Source: Nitrosopumilaceae archaeon (GTDB lineage Archaea > Thermoproteota > Nitrososphaeria > Nitrososphaerales > Nitrosopumilaceae). From it: a stretch of 37,416 bases of DNA. The stretch is from positions 1 to 37,416 of the forward strand of contig JAHELB010000013.1 of assembly GCA_024644385.1 (NCBI GenBank), read 5' to 3'. The notes under the pieces are model-generated. The model was not told the DNA's origin. It worked only from the letters and a program-made list of their open reading frames with translations, and did no database searches. The position numbers were made by a program, and so were the translations under genes. Below, piece by piece: positions 7,954-13,797 of this stretch (position 1 is its first letter; each line of letters begins with the position of its first letter).

Positions 7954-8214
7954 AATAATAATTCCATTTATTGTCTTTACAAGTCAAAAAAGAGTTGTCA
8001 CCATATAACAAATCGTTAATGGTCTTAAACTCTGACAACGGTTCAGACCCCGAGGGGAAACTCAAGTCTGAACTATCCCTCTCGTCTTTTTGCAAAAACC
8101 CCTTTAATTTAAACCAGAATTTGCAAATAAAACAGAAAAAATTTGATTTATAGGGACGTGTGTGTTTTTTGAACAATCATTAGTTGATAACCTTTCGTTA
8201 AAAAAAAATACTAA
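7954..8214 (+). ncRNA. Dense inverted-repeat leader or small RNA upstream of the cyclin-fold gene
   Basis: No convincing gene lies here. In order: a 7-bp inverted repeat GTTGTCA/TGACAAC (7994-8000 and 8033-8039) around a TATA-like CATATAAC (8002-8009); helix 1, GTTCAGAC/GTCTGAAC (8041-8048 and 8066-8073); helix 2, CGAGGGG (8051-8057) with CCC-T-CTCG (8077-8084); a T-run at 8087-8091; and the palindrome TTTTTGCAAAAA. Helix 2 begins inside helix 1's loop and closes after it, so the two form a pseudoknot or exclude each other. Helix 2 followed by Ts looks like a terminator and helix 1 like its competitor. Attenuation of the gene at 8215, or a short RNA starting near 8030, are both inference. Confidence 0.4.
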
Positions 8215-8520
8215 TTGATAGACAAAAAAGTTGAAGCCATTTATGAAGAATTTAGGTGTGAATTAGGAATTCATGAAAGAGATATTGTAGATGCCCAAAA
8301 TCTTCACCAAGATCTTTTAAATAAAAATCCCTTTAGATATGAATCGCCTTACTTAATATCCGCTGTATGTGTATATGCGATTTCTTATATGATTCCTCAA
8401 AAAGTAACTATCGAAGAGATTGAAAAAATTTCACATATCAAAAAAGAAGATATTGTAAAATGCTACAAAATGATATTAGATTTGGAATTAAGCTCTATTC
8501 CAGAACGTGATGATGATTAA
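8215..8520 (+). CDS. TFIIB-like cyclin-fold small protein
   Basis: The 101-aa protein starts at TTG. Residues about 40-95 (SPYLISAVCVYAISYMIPQKVTIEEIEKI and KKEDIVKCYKMILDL) match one cyclin repeat of archaeal TFB: a P-x-x-x-A-A-A-x-x-Y helix, a T-x-x-E-I helix and a closing helix with the 'I-x-x-x-Y-K' pattern. Full TFB has a zinc ribbon and two cyclin repeats (about 300 aa). This protein has neither ribbon nor second repeat, and its tail is acidic (PERDDD). It could be a transcription-factor derivative that contacts TBP or DNA, or an unrelated helical protein. A structured leader candidate lies immediately upstream. Confidence 0.6.
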   Translation: MIDKKVEAIYEEFRCELGIHERDIVDAQNLHQDLLNKNPFRYESPYLISAVCVYAISYMIPQKVTIEEIEKISHIKKEDIVKCYKMILDLELSSIPERDDD

Positions 8521-8584
8521 AGTTAATCAATTTTGAGAAAAATTTGATAAATGAATAAAATATTGGTAAAGTTTTTAGAACATT

Positions 8585-8690
8585 AGAAATCAGGAGCGCT
8601 GTAGGTCGGGAAGTAGGTTCACATAATGTTTGGTCAAAAGACCAATCAAAAGATCGTCCTACTTCTCTGCTATGTCATATAGAAATTATA
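8585..8690 (+). ncRNA. Candidate small RNA with a long two-part hairpin
   Basis: Outer stem GAAGTAGG (8610-8617) pairs perfectly with CCTACTTC (8658-8665). Inner stem TTGGTC (8630-8635) pairs with GACCAA (8640-8645) across an AAAA loop. Between the stems lies a symmetric internal loop of 12+12 bases, with two further possible pairs. A TATA-like box near 8559 predicts a start near 8585. The stem-pocket-stem shape recalls an H/ACA guide RNA, but I see no ACA box or K-turn. The RNA ends are guesses and the whole call is inference. Confidence 0.35.
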
Positions 8691-8705
8691 ATTAAAAAAG
8701 GCTAC

Positions 8706-8761
8706 GTAGTAATCATTATACTTTACGTCAACAATGTTGACCAAATATTATACATTACTAC
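8706..8761. repeat. Nested palindrome
   Basis: GTAGTAAT (8706-8713) and ATTACTAC (8754-8761) flank GTCAACA/TGTTGAC (8727-8733 and 8735-8741), which is itself a perfect 7-1-7 palindrome. Both share nearly the same centre. A recognition site or hairpin are both possible. Confidence 0.5.
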
Positions 8762-8897
8762 TAAATTATTTTTTAAGATGTTGGCAAGCTTATCAAATTT
8801 CCATAAAAATAGAAGACCCATAATTTACGCTTAAAGTTATTCTTTGTTTGGCAGATTTGAAAAGGTAGTTTTTATTTTGGCTAGCTAAAAAATAGAT

Positions 8898-9146
8898 ATG
8901 GGATTATTGTACACCAAACTATACTTGGATTTTGAACCAAATGATTGGAAACAGACTTCTACAAACCCAGTCACTTTTGAAGCACTTGAGGATAATGTAA
9001 CCTTGGAAATTATGGACACTTCTCAAAATTCGTACAATTTACAATTCAAAAAAGGTGGCCGACTAAATCTTTTTCGAGTAGTGGGAAAATTTCGTCTTAC
9101 TTGGAATGACGAGGATTTAATAAAACAGCAAAATTTGAAATATTAA
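8898..9146 (+). CDS. Small hypothetical beta-rich protein
   Basis: The 82-aa protein begins MGLLYTKLYLDFEPNDWKQ. It alternates short hydrophobic strands with polar turns (VTFEALEDNVTLEIMDTSQNSYNLQFKKGG, then LFRVVGKFRLTW), suggesting a small all-beta fold. No cysteine, signal peptide or membrane span is present, and I do not recognise a family. It starts 378 bp after the cyclin-like gene. The next small gene begins 26 bp after its stop on the same strand, so the two may form a unit. Confidence 0.55.
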   Translation: MGLLYTKLYLDFEPNDWKQTSTNPVTFEALEDNVTLEIMDTSQNSYNLQFKKGGRLNLFRVVGKFRLTWNDEDLIKQQNLKY

Positions 9147-9172
9147 AAAAAGGTACAATACTCCAAAAATAA

Positions 9173-9403
9173 ATGTCACTTGAAATAAAAGTAAAACAAA
9201 TTTTAGAACAATTTGAGGATACCTCTTCCAACGATATTATAAAAATTTTAAATCAAATTCGAAGTAAATTACAACAACCATCCACTCAGGAATATCTTCA
9301 TGAAAAATTAAATTTAATTTCTCTTTCCACGAATGAGCAAGAAAAGAAAAAACTTTGTAAACATCTAAGGCCTTATTTTTATTGGTATTTGGAAGGACTT
9401 TAG
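9173..9403 (+). CDS. Small helical hypothetical protein
   Basis: The 76-aa protein is almost entirely predicted helix: LEIKVKQILEQFEDTSSNDIIKILNQIRSK, then EYLHEKLNLISLSTNEQEKKK, ending with an aromatic tail (PYFYWYLEGL). No motif is recognised. The gene starts 26 bp after the preceding small gene. It converges with the 140-aa gene, 12 bp apart. Clean start, strong helical heptads and tight packing make it likely real. Confidence 0.55.
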   Translation: MSLEIKVKQILEQFEDTSSNDIIKILNQIRSKLQQPSTQEYLHEKLNLISLSTNEQEKKKLCKHLRPYFYWYLEGL

Positions 9404-9415
9404 GTAAAATTAACC

Positions 9416-9838
9416 CTATTCAAATTGGGTTATTTTTGATTTTGCAAGTTTTATTAATTCTAAATCACCTTTAACCGATGGTAAATCTCCTATCAAGCTT
9501 AGATAATATTCATGACCAGTATCTTGAGCTTTAATAATATCAGTTTCATAGGATGTAAGAGCTTTTTCTAAAAATGAAATATTTTCTTTTAGTGTGCTTG
9601 TTTCTTTAGTAAAAGAAAGACTTTGCTCTATTTTCTTTATTATTTCATCAATTTTTGGTATTGTTTTAATTGCAGCTTGTCTTAGGATTTCTCCAAACAT
9701 TGCCGCTGACTCCTTTATTTCTGGACTTTTATCTACTGTCAAAAGCCTTTTCTTGTAATGAATTAAGGATCGTAAAATAATTTCATAACCTCCTTCATTC
9801 TTCAGATAAATTTCTCCTATCCAAACTTTATCAGACAA
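9416..9838 (-). CDS. Helical hypothetical protein (140 aa)
   Basis: The protein begins MSDKVWIGEIYLKNEGGYEIIL and continues as long amphipathic helices, with Lys/Glu-rich heptads at about residues 60-85 (KTIPKIDEIIKKIEQSL) and 86-115, suggesting a helical bundle or short coiled coil. No cysteine, signal peptide or membrane segment is seen, and I do not recognise the family. It is the only gene on its strand here, between convergent and divergent neighbours. Confidence 0.65.
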   Translation of the reverse strand: MSDKVWIGEIYLKNEGGYEIILRSLIHYKKRLLTVDKSPEIKESAAMFGEILRQAAIKTIPKIDEIIKKIEQSLSFTKETSTLKENISFLEKALTSYETDIIKAQDTGHEYYLSLIGDLPSVKGDLELIKLAKSKITQFE

Positions 9839-9952
9839 TTTTTAAGGTCTGTTTTGTGCATTCTTATACATTCTTAATTAATTTTTTTATTCATTTTTAG
9901 CAAGTACTTTTTTCTACCGAAGCTAACTTCAAATAAACACTCACTACGCCAT

Positions 9953-10171
9953 CTAATACTCCTCAAGGATAGGATTTTCTTTTTCCATTAAACGAAGTAA
10001 AATCCCTGCCATTGTAACTCCGATCCCCATTAGTCCAACAAATGTCCCTCCATGTTTTGCATATTTTAAAATTTGATCCAAATCAGGGTTATTTTGAATG
10101 GAATAAAACAACATCAATCCCGCAATAATCATGATTACTCCGAACAAAATTATCAGCGATTCACTTTTCAT
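9953..10171 (-). CDS. Two-span small membrane protein (72 aa)
   Basis: Two hydrophobic segments are separated by a polar loop: LIILFGVIMIIAGLMLFYSI near residues 6-25, and GTFVGLMGIGVTMAGILLRLM near 42-62. The loop contains NNPDLDQILKYAKHG. A short acidic tail (KENPILEEY) follows. No family is recognised. It is divergent from the cupredoxin gene at 10293, with 121 bp between them that must hold both promoters. Confidence 0.65.
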   Translation of the reverse strand: MKSESLIILFGVIMIIAGLMLFYSIQNNPDLDQILKYAKHGGTFVGLMGIGVTMAGILLRLMEKENPILEEY

Positions 10172-10292
10172 ATAATTAAAACTGACATATTGGTAATAAA
10201 GCCGTATATTTTATTTTATGTGGAAAATTTTACTTTTTAATGGATGATTGCAAAAAAGAAAACAATTTTAACCAAATTCGGTACCTTATGGT

Positions 10293-11105
10293 ATGAAAAT
10301 TATAAATTTTTTATTTATTATGGTGACTCTGGCTTCATTTTCTATTTTTGAAAATGTGTATGCTGAGGTATATGATATTAATATGCCTACAGGCTCCGCA
10401 AGTCCAGACGCTCCATATTTTTGGCAAAATGAAAAAACTGGAGAAGCAACAGGTGACATTGAAATCCTTGTGGGTGATACAATTGTTTGGAAAAATGGAG
10501 ATCAAGCTAAACATACGATAACCTCTGGTACCCTTGAGGGAGGTCCAGATGGGAATTTTGGAGGAGCAGATTTTCTTGTTCCCGGTGATTTCTATGATTT
10601 TACATTTAAGAAAAAAGGAAGTTATCCCTATTTCTGTTTAATTCATCCCTGGATGACTGGGGTTGTAACAGTAACAAGTGTGGGATACAAAATTTTTTCT
10701 GGTGTGGGAAAAAATATTGGAGATGGTCTTTCCTTATTTGACATTGATTACCGGTATAGTGGAATCATTTCTGGCGTTAATGTAAACCAAGAAGAAAAAT
10801 CCATCACCATTCAATTGAAAAATGAATCTAACTCCGGACAAGAAAATCTATCGTTGTTACTTCCTTCTGAATTAATTGACGGTCCTTATGTTATTTTTAT
10901 TGACGGAAAAAAAAACCTTACATTTGAATATATTCCGGATGATGTAAATACTATAGATTTAGTGTTACCTGAAAATTCAAAAGAGGTTAAAATCATTGGA
11001 AGCAAAATAATGCCTGAATTTGGAATTCTGTCTTTAATTATTTTAGGGATTGCAATTAGTACCATGATATTTATTCAAAAATCAAAAATTAAGATAGATA
11101 ACTAA
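10293..11105 (+). CDS. Secreted membrane-anchored cupredoxin with PEFG tail
   Basis: The protein has a signal peptide (hydrophobic 4-20, likely cut after VYA-24) followed by a plastocyanin-like domain to about residue 130. Type 1 copper ligands are His74 (KHTITSG), Cys115, His118 and Met121 (CLIHPWM). A second beta-type domain fills about 135-235. The C-terminus is PEFG at 241-244, a hydrophobic span and a basic tail: the thaumarchaeal PEFG sorting signal, presumably cut by an archaeosortase-like enzyme and anchored in the outer membrane leaflet. Blue copper proteins in ammonia oxidisers are thought to replace cytochrome c in electron transfer. A direct role in ammonia oxidation here is inference. 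Confidence 0.9.
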   Translation: MKIINFLFIMVTLASFSIFENVYAEVYDINMPTGSASPDAPYFWQNEKTGEATGDIEILVGDTIVWKNGDQAKHTITSGTLEGGPDGNFGGADFLVPGDFYDFTFKKKGSYPYFCLIHPWMTGVVTVTSVGYKIFSGVGKNIGDGLSLFDIDYRYSGIISGVNVNQEEKSITIQLKNESNSGQENLSLLLPSELIDGPYVIFIDGKKNLTFEYIPDDVNTIDLVLPENSKEVKIIGSKIMPEFGILSLIILGIAISTMIFIQKSKIKIDN

Positions 11106-11154
11106 TTTGATTCCCCCTCAAAAACTCCCTTTTATTTTATGGTAAATATTATTA

Positions 11155-11165
11155 GAATATATTTA
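11155..11165 (+). promoter_or_regulatory. TATA-like box for the DUF6659-like gene
   Basis: GAATATATTTA is centred about 26 bp before the ATG at 11186, the leaderless arrangement. Confidence 0.45.
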
Positions 11166-11185
11166 GTAAATTTTCAATTGTTTCA

Positions 11186-11563
11186 ATGACGAAAAAAAAA
11201 AATAATCTTCTAAAAATTGTTGAAGAAATAATAAATTTAGATCCCAAAATGAGATTTACCGCAATTATAGATACTAAAGGAAATATACGTGAGGCAATTA
11301 TGAAAAGTGGTAAAACTTCGCTCAAGTCTCAAAGGGAAGAAGAACATTTTTGCAAACAAGTTGCCCAGAGAAAAACAATGCGAAAAGAATTTGATAAATC
11401 TCTTGGCAAAGTTCGATATGTACACGTTGAAAGAGAAAAAATAACACAAATGGTGATATATACAAAACGGAATATTGTATACTTTACAATGGAACCAGAA
11501 ATGCCAATAAATAAAAAAATAAGGTTGATTACAAGTATTAAAAAAATAACTACTAATCTTTAG
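11186..11563 (+). CDS. Roadblock-like small protein (DUF6659-type)
   Basis: The 125-aa protein starts with a lysine-rich head and a helix (LLKIVEEIINLDPKMRF). A strand-turn-strand follows (TAIIDTKGNIREAIM), then a long basic helix, then RYVHVEREKITQMVIYT and NIVYFTMEPE strands. This order resembles the thaumarchaeal DUF6659 family, which has a roadblock/longin-like profilin fold. The functions of these proteins are unknown; related folds regulate small GTPases or sensors. It has its own leaderless promoter. Confidence 0.65.
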   Translation: MTKKKNNLLKIVEEIINLDPKMRFTAIIDTKGNIREAIMKSGKTSLKSQREEEHFCKQVAQRKTMRKEFDKSLGKVRYVHVEREKITQMVIYTKRNIVYFTMEPEMPINKKIRLITSIKKITTNL

Positions 11564-11634
11564 TATTCAAATTGGAAATCTTTGTGTTATTCACTTAGTT
11601 GTTGAAATTGAAAAATTTTCTCTCCGATTCTAAA

Positions 11635-11961
11635 ATGTTTGAATACCAAAAATATTACAAAGAATGTCAAACAAACAATCAACCCTTCATCAAAGCACAG
11701 AAAAACTTAATCGATGGAAATTATTTAGTTCAATTGGATCTAATTACATGCGATTATAATCTCGCATCCTGTAATCAAGAATGGATTAAGGAATTATTTA
11801 CAACCGAAACAAATTATTTGAAATCTACCCATCCTCAAAAATTAATATTCAAAGGTTGCAATATAGATAAAGAACTTGCGTGGTATGATGGAGTTTTATC
11901 TGAAAGATTAGATACCTTTTGTGAAACCTTATTCAGATTATCTCGCATTGATGACAAGTAA
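11635..11961 (+). CDS. Hypothetical protein with four cysteines (108 aa)
   Basis: I chose the ATG at 11635. Upstream in-frame TTG codons at 11599 and 11602 would add 12 residues. The protein starts MFEYQKYYKECQTNNQPF. It has cysteines in KECQT, LITCDYNLASCNQEW and FKGCNIDKE, plus FCETLFRLSR near the end, which would allow disulphides or a metal site. There is no signal peptide or membrane span. I do not recognise the family. It is followed after 58 bp by the PIN-like gene on the same strand. Confidence 0.55.
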   Translation: MFEYQKYYKECQTNNQPFIKAQKNLIDGNYLVQLDLITCDYNLASCNQEWIKELFTTETNYLKSTHPQKLIFKGCNIDKELAWYDGVLSERLDTFCETLFRLSRIDDK

Positions 11962-12019
11962 TTTTATGAAGTTTTTTCAAATCTTTACACTAATATTATA
12001 ATTTTTTAATTAATCTTTA

Positions 12020-12301
12020 ATGAAGAAATTAAAAATATTAATTGATGAAATGGATGATGGTTGGGATGAAAGGCTTCAAAAACTTGGTTTTGATGCTTTT
12101 AGCGTAAAAAAATTGCGAGTAGAAGGGAAAAAATTGCGTACAGACTACTCTGTAATCAATTATGCAAAGGAAAATGACATGATTTTGGTTACCCGGGATA
12201 CAGAAAGCGGACAAGCTTGCGCAGAAAACAATCTACCATACATTTTACTAGATAATGATGAAATTTTTAAAATTGCATTAGATAAAATTAATGAATTCTA
12301 A
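12020..12301 (+). CDS. PIN-like (DUF5615/Mut7-C-type) protein
   Basis: The 93-aa protein has the pattern of DUF5615 PIN-like proteins: ILIDEMDDGWDERLQKLGFDA at the start with acidic residues Asp9/Glu10, TDYSVINYAKENDMILVTRDTESG in the middle with Asp42 and Asp60, and a short YILLDND strand near the end. PIN folds are Mg-dependent ribonucleases, often the toxin half of toxin-antitoxin pairs. No obvious antitoxin is adjacent: the neighbour at 11635 is not a typical DNA-binding protein, and the 80-aa gene downstream is convergent. A catalytic role is inference. Confidence 0.7.
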   Translation: MKKLKILIDEMDDGWDERLQKLGFDAFSVKKLRVEGKKLRTDYSVINYAKENDMILVTRDTESGQACAENNLPYILLDNDEIFKIALDKINEF

Positions 12302-12328
12302 TTAATACGAAATCGTAAGGTAAAAATT

Positions 12329-12571
12329 TTAATTTTTAACCCTGTGATATTTTTCTAAAACTTTTTTCTCGCCCAAAATACCCACTTCTTTTGATAGTTC
12401 TTCTAAAATTTTTATCCCTTCTAAAATAACTCCTTTTTTGAATTCTTTATTTTGTAATTTGTGTCTTAGGACCAATTTTTCATTATTTACAAAGCTTAAA
12501 AATGATACAGAATTTCCCATTTCTAAATTAATAAAAAATTCAACATATTCGGTTGCCGATCTAATTCCCAT
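12329..12571 (-). CDS. Small hypothetical protein (80 aa)
   Basis: The protein reads as short N-terminal helices (YVEFFINLEMGNS), a strand (VSFLSFVNNEKLVLRHKL) and an amphipathic helix (GVILEGIKILEELSKEVGIL), with a basic end (KKVLEKYHRVKN). I recognise no family. It converges with the PIN-like gene, 27 bp apart. Thaumarchaea carry many such 70-90 aa proteins. The regular start and helical pattern favour a real gene. Confidence 0.5.
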   Translation of the reverse strand: MGIRSATEYVEFFINLEMGNSVSFLSFVNNEKLVLRHKLQNKEFKKGVILEGIKILEELSKEVGILGEKKVLEKYHRVKN

Positions 12572-12667
12572 AATTTTTGAATTTTTTTCTAATATTTGAT
12601 TGCGTTGATTTGGGCAAATTTTTCTTTATTTATTCAGATTTATTTATGATTTATTATAACGTATATT

Positions 12668-12922
12668 GTGGAAAATTGTGACAGAAGAACTAGATCCTAT
12701 AAGAATGGGAAAACTTTTGATCAGTGTAAAGAACTCGCAGAATCAATGAATCCTAATTTTCAGATGCAAATTGATCAAAAAGGAAAAATTCTTTGGACCG
12801 AAATTATGGATCAGGTTAACCACGATGAACTAATCTACAAACTGACTTTGAAATATCTACGAAGGGATGGTTTTGATATTGGAAATTACAAAATTCCAGA
12901 AGTTAAAAAATTCAAGTTGTAG
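12668..12922 (+). CDS. Small hypothetical protein (84 aa, GTG start)
   Basis: It starts at GTG 12668 (MENCDRRTRSYKNG); the next in-frame ATG is about 27 codons in. The protein is hydrophilic, with FDQCKELAESMNPNFQMQID near residues 17-36 and TEIMDQVNHDELIYKLTLKYLRRDG near 44-68. Its end (IPEVKKFKL) overlaps the stop of the convergent membrane-protein gene by 11 bp. No family is recognised. The tight overlap and fairly regular helical pattern support it, but the GTG start is tentative. Confidence 0.5.
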   Translation: MENCDRRTRSYKNGKTFDQCKELAESMNPNFQMQIDQKGKILWTEIMDQVNHDELIYKLTLKYLRRDGFDIGNYKIPEVKKFKL

Positions 12923-13742
12923 AGTCTATTTTACAACTACCATCTGCATTTCTTAATTTTTTAGCCATTAAAAAAGGCGTAATAATCAATATCGGAATGG
13001 AGATTGCTATGAATAATGTTTGTAGGTGTGTAAGGGCAAGTGTTAAAGCAATTCCACTTGCTGTTCCGACAAAAATAGACATAAAAGTACCTGCACATGT
13101 GGGACATGCAATAAATAATCCAGTTGCTGCTCCAATTGTGCTAACACCCCTTCCTTTTCTAGAAATTGAAAATGCGCTTACTGCAATCGCAGCATTAAGA
13201 CCTACCAAATAGGACACTATGATTTGGAGTAGTAGGTTAACGGGGATAATCTGGAGACCAATGTGCTCGGTTAAATAGATGATAATTTTTGGCATGTAAC
13301 CTGGTTCGCCACAACAGGGGGCCACAAATCCAGAGGGGATTGTAGCACCATAATGTATGGCAAAATTAACTTCAGGTTGATAAACCAGCGTACCTGAAAC
13401 TAGTGAAAAAAATATGCCATAAAACACAAAAGTTACAAGAAAAACTTTTTTTGATTTTTTATTCCATGTGGTTAAAGCAATTATTGTAAATAGGTCTTTT
13501 TGTTTTTTCTCTACCTTTTCTCGGTGAAAAATATAAAGTCCATATGTAATACCCCCTAAACACGCCACCAAAATAATGTAAAATCCATATGCTATTCTCT
13601 GAATCGGTTCAAAGGCTTCGGGTGTAATTAATTGAGGATCTTGATATCTTGAATAGATTATAAATAAAATAACAATTGAGACAAATCCTAGGATCATTAA
13701 TTTTTGCCCACTTTTTCTTCTGGTGACAAAATCAGTTTCCAA
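12912..13742 (-). CDS. Polytopic membrane protein with CC and CPTC motifs
   Basis: The 276-aa protein has about six hydrophobic segments (residues 14-30, 53-71, 101-121, 165-192, 203-235 and 242-260). Cys143-Cys144 lie in a loop (APCCGEPGYMP) after the third segment. A CPTC motif (Cys213-Cys216) sits in a glycine-rich membrane segment (IACPTCAGTFMSIF). A further Cys lies near the end (DGSCKID). Paired cysteines of this kind suggest thiol redox chemistry or binding of a soft metal such as copper, fitting the copper-rich biology of these archaea; this is inference. I do not recognise a named family. It may be cotranscribed with the TrkH gene upstream on the same strand (55-bp gap). Confidence 0.75.
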   Translation of the reverse strand: METDFVTRRKSGQKLMILGFVSIVILFIIYSRYQDPQLITPEAFEPIQRIAYGFYIILVACLGGITYGLYIFHREKVEKKQKDLFTIIALTTWNKKSKKVFLVTFVFYGIFFSLVSGTLVYQPEVNFAIHYGATIPSGFVAPCCGEPGYMPKIIIYLTEHIGLQIIPVNLLLQIIVSYLVGLNAAIAVSAFSISRKGRGVSTIGAATGLFIACPTCAGTFMSIFVGTASGIALTLALTHLQTLFIAISIPILIITPFLMAKKLRNADGSCKIDSTT

Positions 13743-13797
13743 CGAGAATATTTTATCCCAACTACATTAAATTTTTTCTTTATTTTTTTTGAACCTT

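Larger units (their letters stand above)
8521..8897. other. Gene-free interval with hairpins and nested palindromes
   Basis: These 377 bases have no supported gene. They hold a TATA-like AATAAAATATT (8554-8564), a 56-nt hairpin (8610-8665) and a nested palindrome (8706-8761), each listed separately. The last part is AT-rich with no visible structure and leads into the ATG at 8898. Confidence 0.6.

Noticed and set aside
8031-8090. GGTTCAGACCC resembling a tRNA T-arm
   Set aside because: No anticodon arm, D arm or acceptor stem can be built around it.
7971-8153. 60-aa plus-strand frame (TTG start) and a 74-aa minus-strand frame over the same place
   Set aside because: Composition is irregular, the start is weak, and strong inverted repeats run through both frames, which fits a structured non-coding region better.
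7938-8168. AAACACACA and TGTGTGTTT as terminal inverted repeats of a small mobile element
   Set aside because: Only 9 bp, one arm is part of the EF-2 terminator, and no target duplication or transposase is seen.
12997-13212. 71-aa plus-strand frame opposite the CPTC membrane protein
   Set aside because: Antisense shadow; the minus frame has clear membrane segments.
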